From an uncultured Pelagibacteraceae bacterium (GTDB lineage Bacteria > Pseudomonadota > Alphaproteobacteria > Pelagibacterales > Pelagibacteraceae), in assembly GCA_902569055.1 (NCBI GenBank), contig CACFSU010000003.1, positions 17,321-81,320 of the forward strand: 64,000 bases of DNA, in the 5' to 3' direction. A program made the translations under genes and the position numbers. Each line of letters begins with the position of its first letter. The stretch's first letter is position 1. Positions 1 through 9,891 of the stretch are shown piece by piece. The notes beneath the pieces are model-generated. The model was not told the DNA's origin. It was given only the letters and a program-made list of their open reading frames with translations, and searched no databases.

Positions 1-1
1 T

Positions 2-580
2 TTAAGAAATTATTTTATAACAGGGGTAGTTGTTTTAATTCCAATAGGATTTACTATATATTTAAGCAAACTGTTAATTGGCATATCTTCTAAAATTTTA
101 CCTCAGAACATTAATCCAAATAGTTATTTGCCAATAGCAATACCCGGGATAGAAATAATTATTACAGTAATATTTATTACTATAGTTGGCGGTCTCTCAT
201 TATCCTTTATTGGAAAAAGAGTTTTAAAACTTATTGATGATTTGTTTAAGAAAATACCTTTTTTAAGAACTGTTTATTCAGCAATTTTACAAATGACTGA
301 AACTTTTTCAAAAAAAGAAGATAGTAAAAAAAGTGTAGTATTAATAGAATATCCACGAAAAGGTGTTTGGGCAGTAGGATTTGCAACAAAAGAAAATAAT
401 GGAGAGATGGCAAAAAAAACAAATAAAAAGTTAATTAATGTTTTTGTACCAACTACTCCTAATCCTACAAGTGGTTTTTTATTAATGTTTCCTATTGATG
501 AAGTAATTTATTTAAATATGACTTTTGAAGAAGCTTCTAAATTTATTGTATCGGCAGGAACATCTTCTGGAAAAAGTTAA
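2..580 (+). CDS. DUF502 family membrane protein, 5' end outside window
   Basis: The frame is open from base 2 and carries the family's typical start region (LRNYFITGVVVLIPIG), so the gene begins upstream of the window; the first TTG at 128 is internal. About 192 residues are visible. Two hydrophobic segments are seen, one at the visible N-terminus and one at roughly residues 45-70 (ITVIFITIVGGLSLSFIG), followed by a soluble tail. The tail contains the family-like stretches FLRTVYSAI and NPTSGFLL. DUF502 proteins are inner-membrane proteins of unknown function. The 3' end overlaps the end of convergent recG by 4 bases, so no terminator space separates the two. Confidence 0.85.
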   Translation, partial: LRNYFITGVVVLIPIGFTIYLSKLLIGISSKILPQNINPNSYLPIAIPGIEIIITVIFITIVGGLSLSFIGKRVLKLIDDLFKKIPFLRTVYSAILQMTETFSKKEDSKKSVVLIEYPRKGVWAVGFATKENNGEMAKKTNKKLINVFVPTTPNPTSGFLLMFPIDEVIYLNMTFEEASKFIVSAGTSSGKS

Positions 581-2628
581 ACTATATCATTTATAATATC
601 TGCTTGATCATATAATTTCATCAAAATTTTATATTTATTAATGTCCTCATTATTTTTTTCCATTTGTTTAATTTCATTATTAGCTAATTCAAATAAATCA
701 CTATTGTGTATAGGATCAGCCAATTTAAAAATTTTAGTTCCACTTTGTTTAAATCCTAAAATATCTCCAAAACCTCTCAATTTCATGTCTTCTTCTGAAA
801 TTACAAAACCATCAGTAGATTCTTTTAAAATATTTAATCTTTTTTTTGCATTTTCTGTTAAAGAGGATTTAAAAACTAATATACAAGTAGCTTGTTTATT
901 TCCTCTGCCAACTCTTCCTCTTAATTGATGAAGTTGAGAAAGACCAAATTTATTAGAATTTTCGATTATAATGACATTTGCATTTGGAAAGTCAATACCA
1001 ACTTCAATAATAGTAGTTGAAACTAAAATTTTAAATTCATTTTTTAAAAATTTATTTAATATAATTTCTTTTTGATCAATTTCTGTTTTACCGTGTAGAA
1101 GTGCAACTTGTTTAGGAAAAATTTTTTTAAGATATTCATATTTTTTTATTGCTGACGAATGATCTAATTTTTTTGATTCTTCAATTAAAGGACAGACCCA
1201 AAAAACTTGACTTCCATTATTAATTTGTTTTTTAATAAATTTAATAACATCGTCAATTTTACTTTCAAGTTTGCTATATGTATTTACTTCAAATCTTGAT
1301 TTTGGTTTTTCTTTAATTATAGATAAATCCATATCTCCATAAATTGTCATAGTCAAAGTTCGTGGTATAGGTGTTGCAGACATTAATAAAATGTCACAAT
1401 TATCTCCTCCTTTATCAGATAATTTTTTTCTTTGATTAACTCCAAATTTATGTTGTTCGTCTATTATTATAAAACCTAATTTCTTAAATTTAACTTTTTT
1501 TTGAAAGATCGAATGAGTACCAAAAATTATATCAATTTTTTTTTCACTTAATTTTTTAACAATTTCTTTCTTTTCTTTATATAAAGATTTACTTGATAAT
1601 AAATCAATATTTATATCATCTTCAAATATTTTTTTGGCTAATTTATAATGTTGCCTTGCTAATATCTCAGTAGGTGTCATTACAGCTACTTGGAATCCTG
1701 ATTTTACTACATTATAAGCTGCTGTTAATGAAACTATAGTTTTTCCGCTACCAACATCACCTTGTAACAATCTAAACATTTTATGATTTGATTTTAAGTC
1801 TTGATTAATTTCATCTAAAGATTTTTTTTGATCATTTGTCAATTTAAAATCTAGTTTTGATAAAAGTTGTTTTTGATATACTAAATGAAAAGTTTTTTTT
1901 TGCTTCTTAATTTTTCTAATTTTTCTTCTAATTTCGGAACAAACCAAAAATGATGCTAGTATCTCATCATAAGCGAGTCTTTCATAAAAATTAGATTTAA
2001 ATTTGCCTACGTTTTCTGGAGAATGTAATTTTACTATGGCTTCTTTCCAGGAAATATTATTAAATCTTTCTAATATCTTTTTATTATGCCATTCCTCTAT
2101 TTTTGGTAAATTTTTTAATATTTGATTAATTATATTGTTATAGATTTTTTCAGATATGCCTTCTGTTAATGAATAATTATTATGTTTATATTTAATCAAT
2201 GAAGCATCTCGAGATACATATTTTGGATTAGTAATTTGATATCTATTTTTAAATTTACTGATTTTGCCACTAACAGTTATTTTTATATTCAATGGTAAAA
2301 TTTTTTTAACATATCCTTCATAGCTATTAAAAAATATACAATCTAATTCACCAGTTTCATCTCTACAATTGACTCTATTTGGTAAATTTCTAATCCGAGG
2401 AAAATTATATTTATAAGGAACTAAAGTAACTGTCTGAATTTCTCCTATTTTTAAATTTTCAATTTTAGTTGAAACACTTCTATCCGTGTAAGATTTAGGT
2501 AATTTCCACAATAAATCAAAAATTGTACTGATTTTTTTCTTTTTAAATAAATTTGATGTTTTTAAACCAACTCCCTTTAATTTTTTAATATCGGATAATA
2601 AGTAATTGTATGTATTATAAGTTACCAT
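577..2628 (-). CDS. recG: ATP-dependent DNA helicase RecG
   Basis: This 683-residue protein matches the normal RecG length. The N-terminal wedge/OB region occupies roughly the first 250 residues. It is followed by superfamily 2 helicase motifs: Walker A GDVGSGKT near residue 290, the DEQH box near 389, SATPIPRT (motif III) shortly after, and QLRGRVGRG (motif VI) near 568. RecG remodels stalled replication forks and branched recombination intermediates. The gene is divergent from sdhE across only 22 bases, so both promoters must be very compact or overlap the genes. Confidence 0.97.
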   Translation of the reverse strand: MVTYNTYNYLLSDIKKLKGVGLKTSNLFKKKKISTIFDLLWKLPKSYTDRSVSTKIENLKIGEIQTVTLVPYKYNFPRIRNLPNRVNCRDETGELDCIFFNSYEGYVKKILPLNIKITVSGKISKFKNRYQITNPKYVSRDASLIKYKHNNYSLTEGISEKIYNNIINQILKNLPKIEEWHNKKILERFNNISWKEAIVKLHSPENVGKFKSNFYERLAYDEILASFLVCSEIRRKIRKIKKQKKTFHLVYQKQLLSKLDFKLTNDQKKSLDEINQDLKSNHKMFRLLQGDVGSGKTIVSLTAAYNVVKSGFQVAVMTPTEILARQHYKLAKKIFEDDINIDLLSSKSLYKEKKEIVKKLSEKKIDIIFGTHSIFQKKVKFKKLGFIIIDEQHKFGVNQRKKLSDKGGDNCDILLMSATPIPRTLTMTIYGDMDLSIIKEKPKSRFEVNTYSKLESKIDDVIKFIKKQINNGSQVFWVCPLIEESKKLDHSSAIKKYEYLKKIFPKQVALLHGKTEIDQKEIILNKFLKNEFKILVSTTIIEVGIDFPNANVIIIENSNKFGLSQLHQLRGRVGRGNKQATCILVFKSSLTENAKKRLNILKESTDGFVISEEDMKLRGFGDILGFKQSGTKIFKLADPIHNSDLFELANNEIKQMEKNNEDINKYKILMKLYDQADIINDIV

Positions 2629-2650
2629 TTAATATTAATATAATTTTTTA

Positions 2651-2908
2651 ATGAATAACTATATAGATAATTTAAGAAAAAGATTAATTTACAGATCACA
2701 ATATAGAGGCACCAAAGAAATGGATAGGTTAATTGGTTCTTTTGTAAAAAAATATATACATGAATTTAATGAGCATGACTTAAAAAATTTAGAAATTTTT
2801 TTGAATATTGATGATGATACATTATATAAAATTTATAACAATCAATTTGAAATTTCTAGTATTATAGAAACAAAAATTATTAAATTATTTAAAAATTATA
2901 TTTTGTAA
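2651..2908 (+). CDS. sdhE: Succinate dehydrogenase flavinylation factor SdhE (DUF339)
   Basis: This 85-residue protein shows the SdhE signature YRGTKEMD near residues 18-25 (the RGxxE motif) within an all-helical small domain ending in the DxxLYKIYN region. SdhE/SDHAF2 proteins bind the SDH flavoprotein subunit and promote covalent FAD attachment. The gene faces away from recG and runs towards the opposite-strand tRNA-Ser. In many alphaproteobacteria sdhE lies next to recG, which supports the call. Confidence 0.9.
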   Translation: MNNYIDNLRKRLIYRSQYRGTKEMDRLIGSFVKKYIHEFNEHDLKNLEIFLNIDDDTLYKIYNNQFEISSIIETKIIKLFKNYIL

Positions 2909-2914
2909 AATTAA

Positions 2915-3004
2915 TGGCGGAGAGACTGGGATTCGAACCCAGGAAAGAGTTGCCCCTTTGCCGGTTTTCAAGACCGGTGCTTTCAACCGCTCAGCCATCT
3001 CTCC
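2915..3004 (-). tRNA. tRNA-Ser (anticodon UGA)
   Basis: Read on the minus strand, the sequence folds as a class II tRNA. The acceptor arm GGAGAGA pairs with TCTCTCC, followed by discriminator G and an encoded CCA. The anticodon loop is CTTGAAA (anticodon TGA) closed by CCGGT/ACCGG, there is a long variable arm, and the T-arm is GGGTTCGAATCCC. The length is 90 bases including CCA. Confidence 0.97.
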
Positions 3005-3089
3005 GTGAGCAAGGTTTTATAATTATAAATATTTAATTCAACTATAAAATAGTCTATTTACAATGGTACCTATATATTCTTAACTACTT

Positions 3090-3968
3090 ATGAAACAAAA
3101 CTTCAATAAAGGTTTATTATTAACTTCTCTAGGATCTTTTTGGTGGGGCTTTATAGGTGTAATCTATTTTCAATATGTTTCTTTTATAGGACACGTAGAA
3201 TTAGTGATACACAGATGCTTATGGACTGCAGTTATGTTAATTTTCACAACCACCTTATTTTCAAAGTGGAAAATATTTTTATTAATTATATCAAATAAAA
3301 AAAATTTAATTGGTTTATTAGTTTCTGGATTATTAATATTTATAAATTGGTCAGTATGGATTTACGCTGTAGCGACTGAAAAAATTATTGATGCTAGTTT
3401 TGGATATTTTATAATGCCTATTTTAAGTGTTTTATTAGGATACATTTTTTTTAAAGAGAGTTTAAATAAAAAAAGAATTTTTTCTATTATATTAGTTTTA
3501 ATATCAATTTTATTTTTAATTTTTTTTAATCTTAAAAGTTTACCTTGGGTTGGTTTAATTGTAGCTTTAAGTTGGGCTTTTTATAATCTAATCAGAAAAA
3601 AAATATATGTAGATACTGACATTGGTTTATTAATTGAGAGTTTATATATTTTACCTTTTGCTCTAATAGGATTTTACTTAATAACAAAAAATGGATACAA
3701 TGATTTCAATCTATTAAATCCTGGATTTAGTCTTTTTTTAATTTTAGCAGGTCCTATGACTGTGATTCCTTTATTTCTTTATGTAAGAGGAGTTGAGTTA
3801 ATAGGTTTAGGTCCTACAGGAATGATCTTTTACATAACACCTACATTACAGTTTGTTTTAGGTTATTTCTATTATAATGAGGAGTTTTCATTAATAAAAT
3901 TTCTGAGTTTTATTATTATTTGGATTGCTGTAATCATATATTTAAAAGATTTATATGAGACTCATTAA
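3090..3968 (+). CDS. rarD: EamA-family permease RarD
   Basis: This 292-residue, almost wholly hydrophobic protein has about ten membrane segments. The RarD-type opening GLLLTSLGSFWWGFIGVIYF is followed by the RCLWTAVML region, and the second EamA repeat contains the GLGPTGMIFYITPTLQF stretch. RarD proteins are drug/metabolite superfamily permeases first described for chloramphenicol sensitivity; the physiological substrate is not established. The end overlaps the next gene's start by 14 bases, so it probably heads the run that continues into the wall-enzyme genes. Confidence 0.9.
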   Translation: MKQNFNKGLLLTSLGSFWWGFIGVIYFQYVSFIGHVELVIHRCLWTAVMLIFTTTLFSKWKIFLLIISNKKNLIGLLVSGLLIFINWSVWIYAVATEKIIDASFGYFIMPILSVLLGYIFFKESLNKKRIFSIILVLISILFLIFFNLKSLPWVGLIVALSWAFYNLIRKKIYVDTDIGLLIESLYILPFALIGFYLITKNGYNDFNLLNPGFSLFLILAGPMTVIPLFLYVRGVELIGLGPTGMIFYITPTLQFVLGYFYYNEEFSLIKFLSFIIIWIAVIIYLKDLYETH

Positions 3969-4947
3969 ATACATTTTAATAATAATAATTTTTAGTTTTT
4001 CTATTAGTTTTGCTGAAGATTTTAATAACTGGAAAGTTCAATTTAAAAAAAAAGCTCTTTCAAATGGTATTTCAGAAAAAACATTCGATTTAGTAATGCT
4101 GAAAGTTAAGTTTTTACCAAAAGTAATTGAATATGATCGTTTTCAACCAGAATTTTATGAAGATACAAAAACTTATATTTCAAAAAGAACTTCTCAAAAA
4201 AAATTAGATAATGGTTTAGCTTTTTTTAATAAAAATAAAAAATTGATTAATACTATTGAAAAAGAATTTAATATAGAAAAAGAATTACTTTTAGCTTTAA
4301 TGGGAATAGAGACTAATTTTGGTACTTATGTAGGCAAGATGGATATTTTATCATCCTTAGCTACATTAAGTTATGATAAAAGAAGATCTGAATTTTTTAC
4401 AAATGAATTGATAACTTTGTTAAAACTTATAGATAATAATCAAATTAATTATAAAACTTTATACGGTTCTTGGGCTGGAGCTTTTGGTTTTTTTCAATTT
4501 ATGCCCACAACAATTAAAGATTATGCTTTTGATTATAACAAAGATAATTCTATAGATCTTAAAGATTCTGAAGATGCTTATGCATCAGCAGCTAACTATT
4601 TAACAAAAATGGGATGGAAAAAAAATCAACCATGTTTTCTAAAAATTAAACTCAATAAAAACATTCCTAATAAATATTTAAATGTTTCCGCAAAAAAACT
4701 TAATAATAAAAAAAAACTAAAATCATTAAAAGAATATATAAATAATTATTCAGAATTAGATGTAAAAAATCAAAATCTTAACGTGGCGATCATTACGCCT
4801 GATAAAGACATAATACCAGATTCAGAAACTTTAAATCCTGCCTATATTGTTTTTGAAAATTATGAAATAATCTTGAAATGGAATAGATCTTTAAGATTTG
4901 CATTAGCTGTTTGTACTCTAAAAGATAAAATTAAAAATGAAATTTAA
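3955..4947 (+). CDS. Lytic murein transglycosylase, MltB family
   Basis: The 330-residue protein starts with a hydrophobic export signal (residues 1-20, ending FSISFAED) with no lipobox cysteine, so a soluble periplasmic form is likely. The catalytic Glu lies in ALMGIETNFGTYVG near residue 118. The family block GSWAGAFGFFQFMPTTIKDYA and an EDAYASAANYL segment follow. MltB-type enzymes cleave peptidoglycan glycan strands to form 1,6-anhydro ends. It overlaps rarD by 14 bases and the SPOR lipoprotein gene by 11, giving one translationally coupled wall-remodelling group. Confidence 0.92.
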   Translation: MRLIKYILIIIIFSFSISFAEDFNNWKVQFKKKALSNGISEKTFDLVMLKVKFLPKVIEYDRFQPEFYEDTKTYISKRTSQKKLDNGLAFFNKNKKLINTIEKEFNIEKELLLALMGIETNFGTYVGKMDILSSLATLSYDKRRSEFFTNELITLLKLIDNNQINYKTLYGSWAGAFGFFQFMPTTIKDYAFDYNKDNSIDLKDSEDAYASAANYLTKMGWKKNQPCFLKIKLNKNIPNKYLNVSAKKLNNKKKLKSLKEYINNYSELDVKNQNLNVAIITPDKDIIPDSETLNPAYIVFENYEIILKWNRSLRFALAVCTLKDKIKNEI

Positions 4948-5680
4948 ATATTTAATTATACTTTTATTGTTTTTATTAACTTCATGTGGGTCATATCAAT
5001 CAAATTTAAAAAAGATAAATAACAAAATTGAAAATAAATATCATAATAGTGGATTTACATTAATTTATAATGAAAATTTAAATTTGAAAAAACTTGATAA
5101 TAGATCTTTAATGATTTTTCATAAAAATTTAAAAAAAAATTCTTCAGTTAAATTGACCAACCCATCAAATAATAAGTCATTAATTGCGACAGTAAAATCA
5201 AAAGATAATTTTTCAAATTTTTATAATTCAGTTATATCTAAAAGAATAGCCGAAGCACTTGAATTAAATTTAAATGAACCATTTATAGAAATTACTTTAA
5301 TTTCGAAAGATTCAACTTTTATAGCTAAAAAAACTAAAACTTTTGAAGAAGAAAAAAAAGTTGCAGAAAAAGCTCCTATTGACGGTATTAAAATTAGTGA
5401 TTTAAGCAATAATTCATCTATTACAAATAAAAAAAATAAAAAAGTAAAATTTTCTTACTTTATTAAAGTTGCTGATTTTTATTATCAAAAAACTGCCAAA
5501 CTTATGATTGATAAAATTAAAAATGAAACTAAATTGAATAAACTTAGTATAGTGAAAATTTCAAAAACAAATTATAGGGTATTAATAGGACCTTTTAATG
5601 ATATAAATTCTTTAAAAGAATCTTTTGAAAAAATGAATTCACTTTATTTTGAAAATTTAGAAATAATTAAAAATGTTTAA
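4937..5680 (+). CDS. RlpA-like lipoprotein with C-terminal SPOR domain
   Basis: The N-terminus is a lipoprotein signal with the lipobox LLTSC (Cys about residue 17). The middle part (residues 70-125) resembles the RlpA double-psi barrel: VKLTNPSNNKSLIATV, then KRIAEALELN. The last 75 residues match a SPOR domain (FSYFIKVADFYYQKTAKLM and YRVLIGPFNDINSLK), which binds denuded septal glycan strands. Its place between MltB and the D,D-carboxypeptidase supports a septal wall role. The barrel is weakly conserved, so transglycosylase activity is uncertain. Confidence 0.75.
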   Translation: MKFKYLIILLLFLLTSCGSYQSNLKKINNKIENKYHNSGFTLIYNENLNLKKLDNRSLMIFHKNLKKNSSVKLTNPSNNKSLIATVKSKDNFSNFYNSVISKRIAEALELNLNEPFIEITLISKDSTFIAKKTKTFEEEKKVAEKAPIDGIKISDLSNNSSITNKKNKKVKFSYFIKVADFYYQKTAKLMIDKIKNETKLNKLSIVKISKTNYRVLIGPFNDINSLKESFEKMNSLYFENLEIIKNV

Positions 5681-6824
5681 AAAAATATTAGTACTTATAG
5701 TTTTCAATCTTTTAATAGCTACTTCATCATATTCAAGTTTAGACATAAAAGCTAGAACAGCTATTTTACAAGATTATTTTTCTGGTGAGATTTTATATGA
5801 AAAAGAACCTGACAGATCAATTTATCCAGCATCAATGACAAAAATAATGACTTCCATTATAGCATTTGATTTAATTAAATCTGGTGATCTAAGTTTAGAA
5901 GATAAATTTATAGTATCTGAAAAAGCTTGGAGACTATCAACATCAGGCTATTCTTCTATGTTTATTATGGTTGGTGACGAGGTTTCAGTTAGAGATTTAT
6001 TATATGGTATAATTATAGCATCTGGTAATGATGCATGTATTGCTTTAGCCGAAGGTATTGCGGGAACGGAAGAGGAATTTGCAATATTAATGACATCTAA
6101 AGCTAAAGAATTAGGCATGGATAATACAAATTTTGCTAATTCTTCAGGAATTAATGATCCAGATAATTATTCTACAGTTAGAGATATTTTAAAAATGTCG
6201 AGATATTTAATTAAAGAACATCCTAAATTTTATAAATGGTATGCTATAAAAGAGTTTACATGGGACAGAACTGGAGGAGATCCTATTACTCAAGGAAATA
6301 GAAATCCTTTACTCTATAAGAATATTGGTTCAGATGGTATTAAAACTGGCTATTTAGCAGTAGAAAAATACTCACTTGCTTCATCACTTGAAAGAAATGG
6401 AAGAAGATTAATAGGGGTTGGTAGTGGATTTGAAACAAAAAGTTCTAGATCAAAAGAAAGTTCCAAATTACTAACATATGGCTTAACTAATTTTGATTTA
6501 GTTGAAATAGTTAAAGCAAATGAACCTTTTGAAAAAATTGATGTATGGTTAGGTAAACAAAAAAATGTAGATGTATATATAAAAGATGATATTTATAAGA
6601 CTATTAAAAAAGCAAAAAAAAATTTACTTAAAATAGTTTTAAAATATGAAGGGCCTATAGAAGCACCTATAAAAAAGGATCAAATAATTGGTAAATTACG
6701 TGTTGTTTATGATCAAGAACTAATTGGCGAATATGATTTGCTTGCACTAAATAAAGTAGAAAAAGTTAATATATTTACTAGATTAATTAAATCATTGAAT
6801 TATTTAATCTGGGGTGATGTCTAG
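5673..6824 (+). CDS. dacA: D-alanyl-D-alanine carboxypeptidase (PBP5/6 type)
   Basis: This 383-residue penicillin-binding protein has an N-terminal signal peptide and all three active-site motifs: SMTK near residue 55, SGN near 117 and KTG near 224. A C-terminal PBP5_C-like beta domain spans roughly residues 280-365. These enzymes remove the terminal D-Ala from stem pentapeptides in the periplasm. The gene starts 8 bases inside the SPOR lipoprotein gene and its end overlaps tmk by 8 bases, so it sits in the same unit. Confidence 0.95.
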   Translation: MFKKILVLIVFNLLIATSSYSSLDIKARTAILQDYFSGEILYEKEPDRSIYPASMTKIMTSIIAFDLIKSGDLSLEDKFIVSEKAWRLSTSGYSSMFIMVGDEVSVRDLLYGIIIASGNDACIALAEGIAGTEEEFAILMTSKAKELGMDNTNFANSSGINDPDNYSTVRDILKMSRYLIKEHPKFYKWYAIKEFTWDRTGGDPITQGNRNPLLYKNIGSDGIKTGYLAVEKYSLASSLERNGRRLIGVGSGFETKSSRSKESSKLLTYGLTNFDLVEIVKANEPFEKIDVWLGKQKNVDVYIKDDIYKTIKKAKKNLLKIVLKYEGPIEAPIKKDQIIGKLRVVYDQELIGEYDLLALNKVEKVNIFTRLIKSLNYLIWGDV

Positions 6825-7428
6825 AAAACCTGTAATAGTTTTTGAGGGTATAGAGGGTAGTGGTAAAAGCTATCATATCAATAATGTTTCTAACTATCTA
6901 AAAAAAAGAAAAATTAAACATATTAAAATTCGTGAACCAGGTGGAAGTAAAAATTCTGAAAAAATTAGAAAGTTAATATTAAGCAAAAAATCTTCTTTTA
7001 ATAAAGAGACTGATTTACTTCTTTATTTAGCAGCCAGAAATGAAAATATTAGTTTATTAAAGAAATACTATAAAAAAAAAGTTATATTAATTGATCGTTT
7101 TATAGATTCTACTATTTCTTATCAACATTACGGTTTTGGAGTTAATTTAAAATTAATCAAAACTATTAATAATCATATTTTAAAAAATTTTAAAGTTGAT
7201 TATACTTTTTTAAACATTGTTAATAAAAAAAATATGCTTAAAAGATTAAGATTAAGAAAATCTCTAAATAGATATGATAAATTTAACAAAAAATTTTATG
7301 AAAATGTTCAAAAAGGCTTTTTAAAGTTAGCAAAAAAACAAAATAAAAAATATAAAATCATTAATTCTAATTTAGATATATCTTACAATAAATCATTAAT
7401 AGTAAAAATAGTAAATAAATTAATATGA
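6817..7428 (+). CDS. tmk: Thymidylate kinase
   Basis: The P-loop FEGIEGSGKS lies near the N-terminus, the DR motif occurs in LIDRFIDSTISYQHYG, and the length (203 residues) is normal. It phosphorylates dTMP to dTDP. An ATG at 6817 is preferred to the in-frame GTG at 6814; both lie within the end of dacA. The end overlaps holB by 4 bases, and tmk-holB-metG-tatD is a common bacterial gene order. Confidence 0.95.
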   Translation: MSRKPVIVFEGIEGSGKSYHINNVSNYLKKRKIKHIKIREPGGSKNSEKIRKLILSKKSSFNKETDLLLYLAARNENISLLKKYYKKKVILIDRFIDSTISYQHYGFGVNLKLIKTINNHILKNFKVDYTFLNIVNKKNMLKRLRLRKSLNRYDKFNKKFYENVQKGFLKLAKKQNKKYKIINSNLDISYNKSLIVKIVNKLI

Positions 7429-8357
7429 ATGAAATAAAACCCAACAATCAAAAAAAATTAATTGGTTTAGATAATTATATAAATGAATTAATTAATTTAT
7501 CTAAAAATGATAAGTTGCCAAATAAAATTTTACTGAGTGGTCTTAAGGGTATAGGAAAATCGACTTTAGCATACCATTTAATTAACTTTGTATTATCTCA
7601 AGATGATGATTTTAAATATGATGAAATTAATTTTAAAATTAATGAAAATAATAAAACTTTTAAAACGATTCAAAATAAATCAAATCCTAATTTTAACTTG
7701 ATAGATATTAAAGATGATAAAAAAAACATAGATATAAATCAAATAAGAAAATTAATCTCAAATTTAAATAAATCATCATTTAATAATAAACTAAGATTTG
7801 TGTTGATTGATAATGTTGAATATTTAAATATTAACTCTGTCAACTCTTTGCTCAAAGTTATAGAAGAGCCAAATATTAATATACATTTTATATTAATAAA
7901 TAATAATAAAAAAATATTACCCACTTTATCTTCTAGATGTTTAAATTTTAAAGTTTCTCTTACTCATCATGAATGTTTGGAAATTTCTAAGAAACTTTTA
8001 AAAGATCAACTAGATGATTTAATAAACGAAGATTTATTAGATTATTATTTCACACCTGGAAATTTATACAAATTAGTAAAATTTGCTGAAAATAATAATT
8101 ATAATTTAATGAACGTAAGTTTGAATGATTTTTTAAAATTAATTATAAAAGACAATCAATACAAAAAAGATGATTCTCTTAAATATCTTTTTTTCGATTT
8201 AATTGAACATTATTTTAGGAAAATAAATCTAACTATTACATCAAATATTTATGATAAATATAGTTATTTTTTGAAAAGAATTTCAGATACAAAAACATTC
8301 AATTTAGATGAAGAGTCCTTGTTCACAGAATTCGAAGAAGAAATATTAGATGGATAA
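7425..8357 (+). CDS. holB: DNA polymerase III delta-prime subunit
   Basis: The protein has a clamp-loader AAA+ fold with Walker A GLKGIGKST near residue 42. The delta-prime-type segment FVLIDNVEYLNINSVNSLLKV leads to the EEPN turn and the SRC motif (LPTLSSRCLNF). At 310 residues it is slightly short. Delta-prime is a stator subunit of the clamp loader. The zinc-binding cysteine cluster of the E. coli protein is not evident, which is common in alphaproteobacteria. It is translationally linked to tmk and metG. Confidence 0.93.
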   Translation: MNEIKPNNQKKLIGLDNYINELINLSKNDKLPNKILLSGLKGIGKSTLAYHLINFVLSQDDDFKYDEINFKINENNKTFKTIQNKSNPNFNLIDIKDDKKNIDINQIRKLISNLNKSSFNNKLRFVLIDNVEYLNINSVNSLLKVIEEPNINIHFILINNNKKILPTLSSRCLNFKVSLTHHECLEISKKLLKDQLDDLINEDLLDYYFTPGNLYKLVKFAENNNYNLMNVSLNDFLKLIIKDNQYKKDDSLKYLFFDLIEHYFRKINLTITSNIYDKYSYFLKRISDTKTFNLDEESLFTEFEEEILDG

Positions 8358-9891
8358 AAATTTTTATATTACTACACCTATATATTATCCTTCTGCAAAA
8401 CCTCATATGGGTCACGCTTACTCAAGTATTATAGCTGATTTTTTTGCAAGATTTAAAAAAATAGATGGTTTTTCTGTTTTTTTTTTGACAGGAACTGATG
8501 AACATGGTCTTAAAATTCAAAGAGCAGCTGAACAAAGAAATCTAGATCCTCTGGAATTGTGTGATCAGATAAGTCAAACGTTTAAAGATTTATCCAAAAC
8601 ATTAAACTTAACAAACACAGATTTTATAAGAACTACAGAAGAAAGACATAAAAAATCAGTAAAGTATTTATGGAAAGAGTTAAAAAAAAATGACGATATA
8701 TACTTATCTAAATATTCTGGTTGGTATTCAGTATCAGATGAAGCATTTTATAATGAAAATGAAATTGAAAATGTCGATGGAAAAAAAATAGCTACATCAT
8801 CAAAATCCTCAGTGGAGTGGGTTGATGAAGAATCTTATTTTTTTAGATTATCAAAATGGCAAAAACCACTTTTGGAATACTATAAAAATAATCCTAATTT
8901 TATACAACCAGAGTCTAGAAAAAATGAAGTTATCAGTTTTGTAGAAAGTGGTTTGAAAGATTTATCTGTCAGTAGAAAAAGTTTTTCATGGGGTATAAAA
9001 GTTCCAGACGATGAAAATCATGTAATATATGTATGGTTAGATGCATTAACTAATTACATAAGTGCATTAAATTATCCTGATATAAAAAATCAACTTTTTA
9101 AAAGATATTGGCCAGCATCAATACATTTAATTGGAAAAGATATTCTAAGATTTCACGCCATTTATTGGCCTGCATTTTTACTTGCAGCAAAAATTAAATT
9201 ACCAGAAAAAGTATATGGTCATGGTTGGATTTTGTCAGGTGAAGAAAAAATGTCTAAATCTAAAGGAAATATTTTAGATCCATTAGAAATAATTAAAATA
9301 TATGGTTTAGATCCATTAAGATATTATTTAATTAAAGAAGTTTCTTTTGGAAATGACGGTAATATTTCACAAAATAAACTTGAAGATTGTATTAATAGTG
9401 ATTTAGCCAATAATTATGGAAACTTATGTCAAAGAGTAGTTTCCTTTGCTGTTAAAAATTTAAAGAGTAAAATTCCTAAAAAAATTAAATTTGAAGATGA
9501 AGATATAAAAATTTTAGATAATTATAAAAATAATATTAATAAGATAAGATCAAAAATTGATGAAAATGATATAAATTTTTATATAGATTTTATTATAAAT
9601 TCATTATTTGCTGCAAATAAATATTTTAATGATCAAGAACCATGGAAGAAAAAAGAAGATACTGTAAGATTAAATACTATTGTTTATACTACTTTAGAAA
9701 TTATTAGAAAAATAAGTTTTATGTTATATCCTATAATCCCCGGTACATCACTTAAAGCGTTAAAAATTTTTGATATAAATGAGAATGAAATAAATTTTTC
9801 ATCTATTGAAAAACATGACAATTTAAAACCAGAAAGTAAAATTAATTCTATTGATATACTTTTTAGAAAGATTGAAAAATTTGATGATTGA
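8350..9891 (+). CDS. metG: Methionine--tRNA ligase
   Basis: This is a class I synthetase of 513 residues with the HIGH-like motif PHMGHAYSS near residue 18 and KMSKSKGN near residue 300. GTDEHGLKIQ and the WLDALTNYI region are typical of MetRS. No cysteine zinc knuckle is seen in the connective peptide, and no C-terminal tRNA-binding extension is present, giving the compact form found in many alphaproteobacteria. It overlaps holB and tatD by 8 bases each. Confidence 0.97.
   Translation: MDKNFYITTPIYYPSAKPHMGHAYSSIIADFFARFKKIDGFSVFFLTGTDEHGLKIQRAAEQRNLDPLELCDQISQTFKDLSKTLNLTNTDFIRTTEERHKKSVKYLWKELKKNDDIYLSKYSGWYSVSDEAFYNENEIENVDGKKIATSSKSSVEWVDEESYFFRLSKWQKPLLEYYKNNPNFIQPESRKNEVISFVESGLKDLSVSRKSFSWGIKVPDDENHVIYVWLDALTNYISALNYPDIKNQLFKRYWPASIHLIGKDILRFHAIYWPAFLLAAKIKLPEKVYGHGWILSGEEKMSKSKGNILDPLEIIKIYGLDPLRYYLIKEVSFGNDGNISQNKLEDCINSDLANNYGNLCQRVVSFAVKNLKSKIPKKIKFEDEDIKILDNYKNNINKIRSKIDENDINFYIDFIINSLFAANKYFNDQEPWKKKEDTVRLNTIVYTTLEIIRKISFMLYPIIPGTSLKALKIFDINENEINFSSIEKHDNLKPESKINSIDILFRKIEKFDD

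Noticed and set aside
641..928. Plus-strand frame of 95 codons opposite recG
   Set aside because: Shadow of the well-supported recG gene; no protein-family features.
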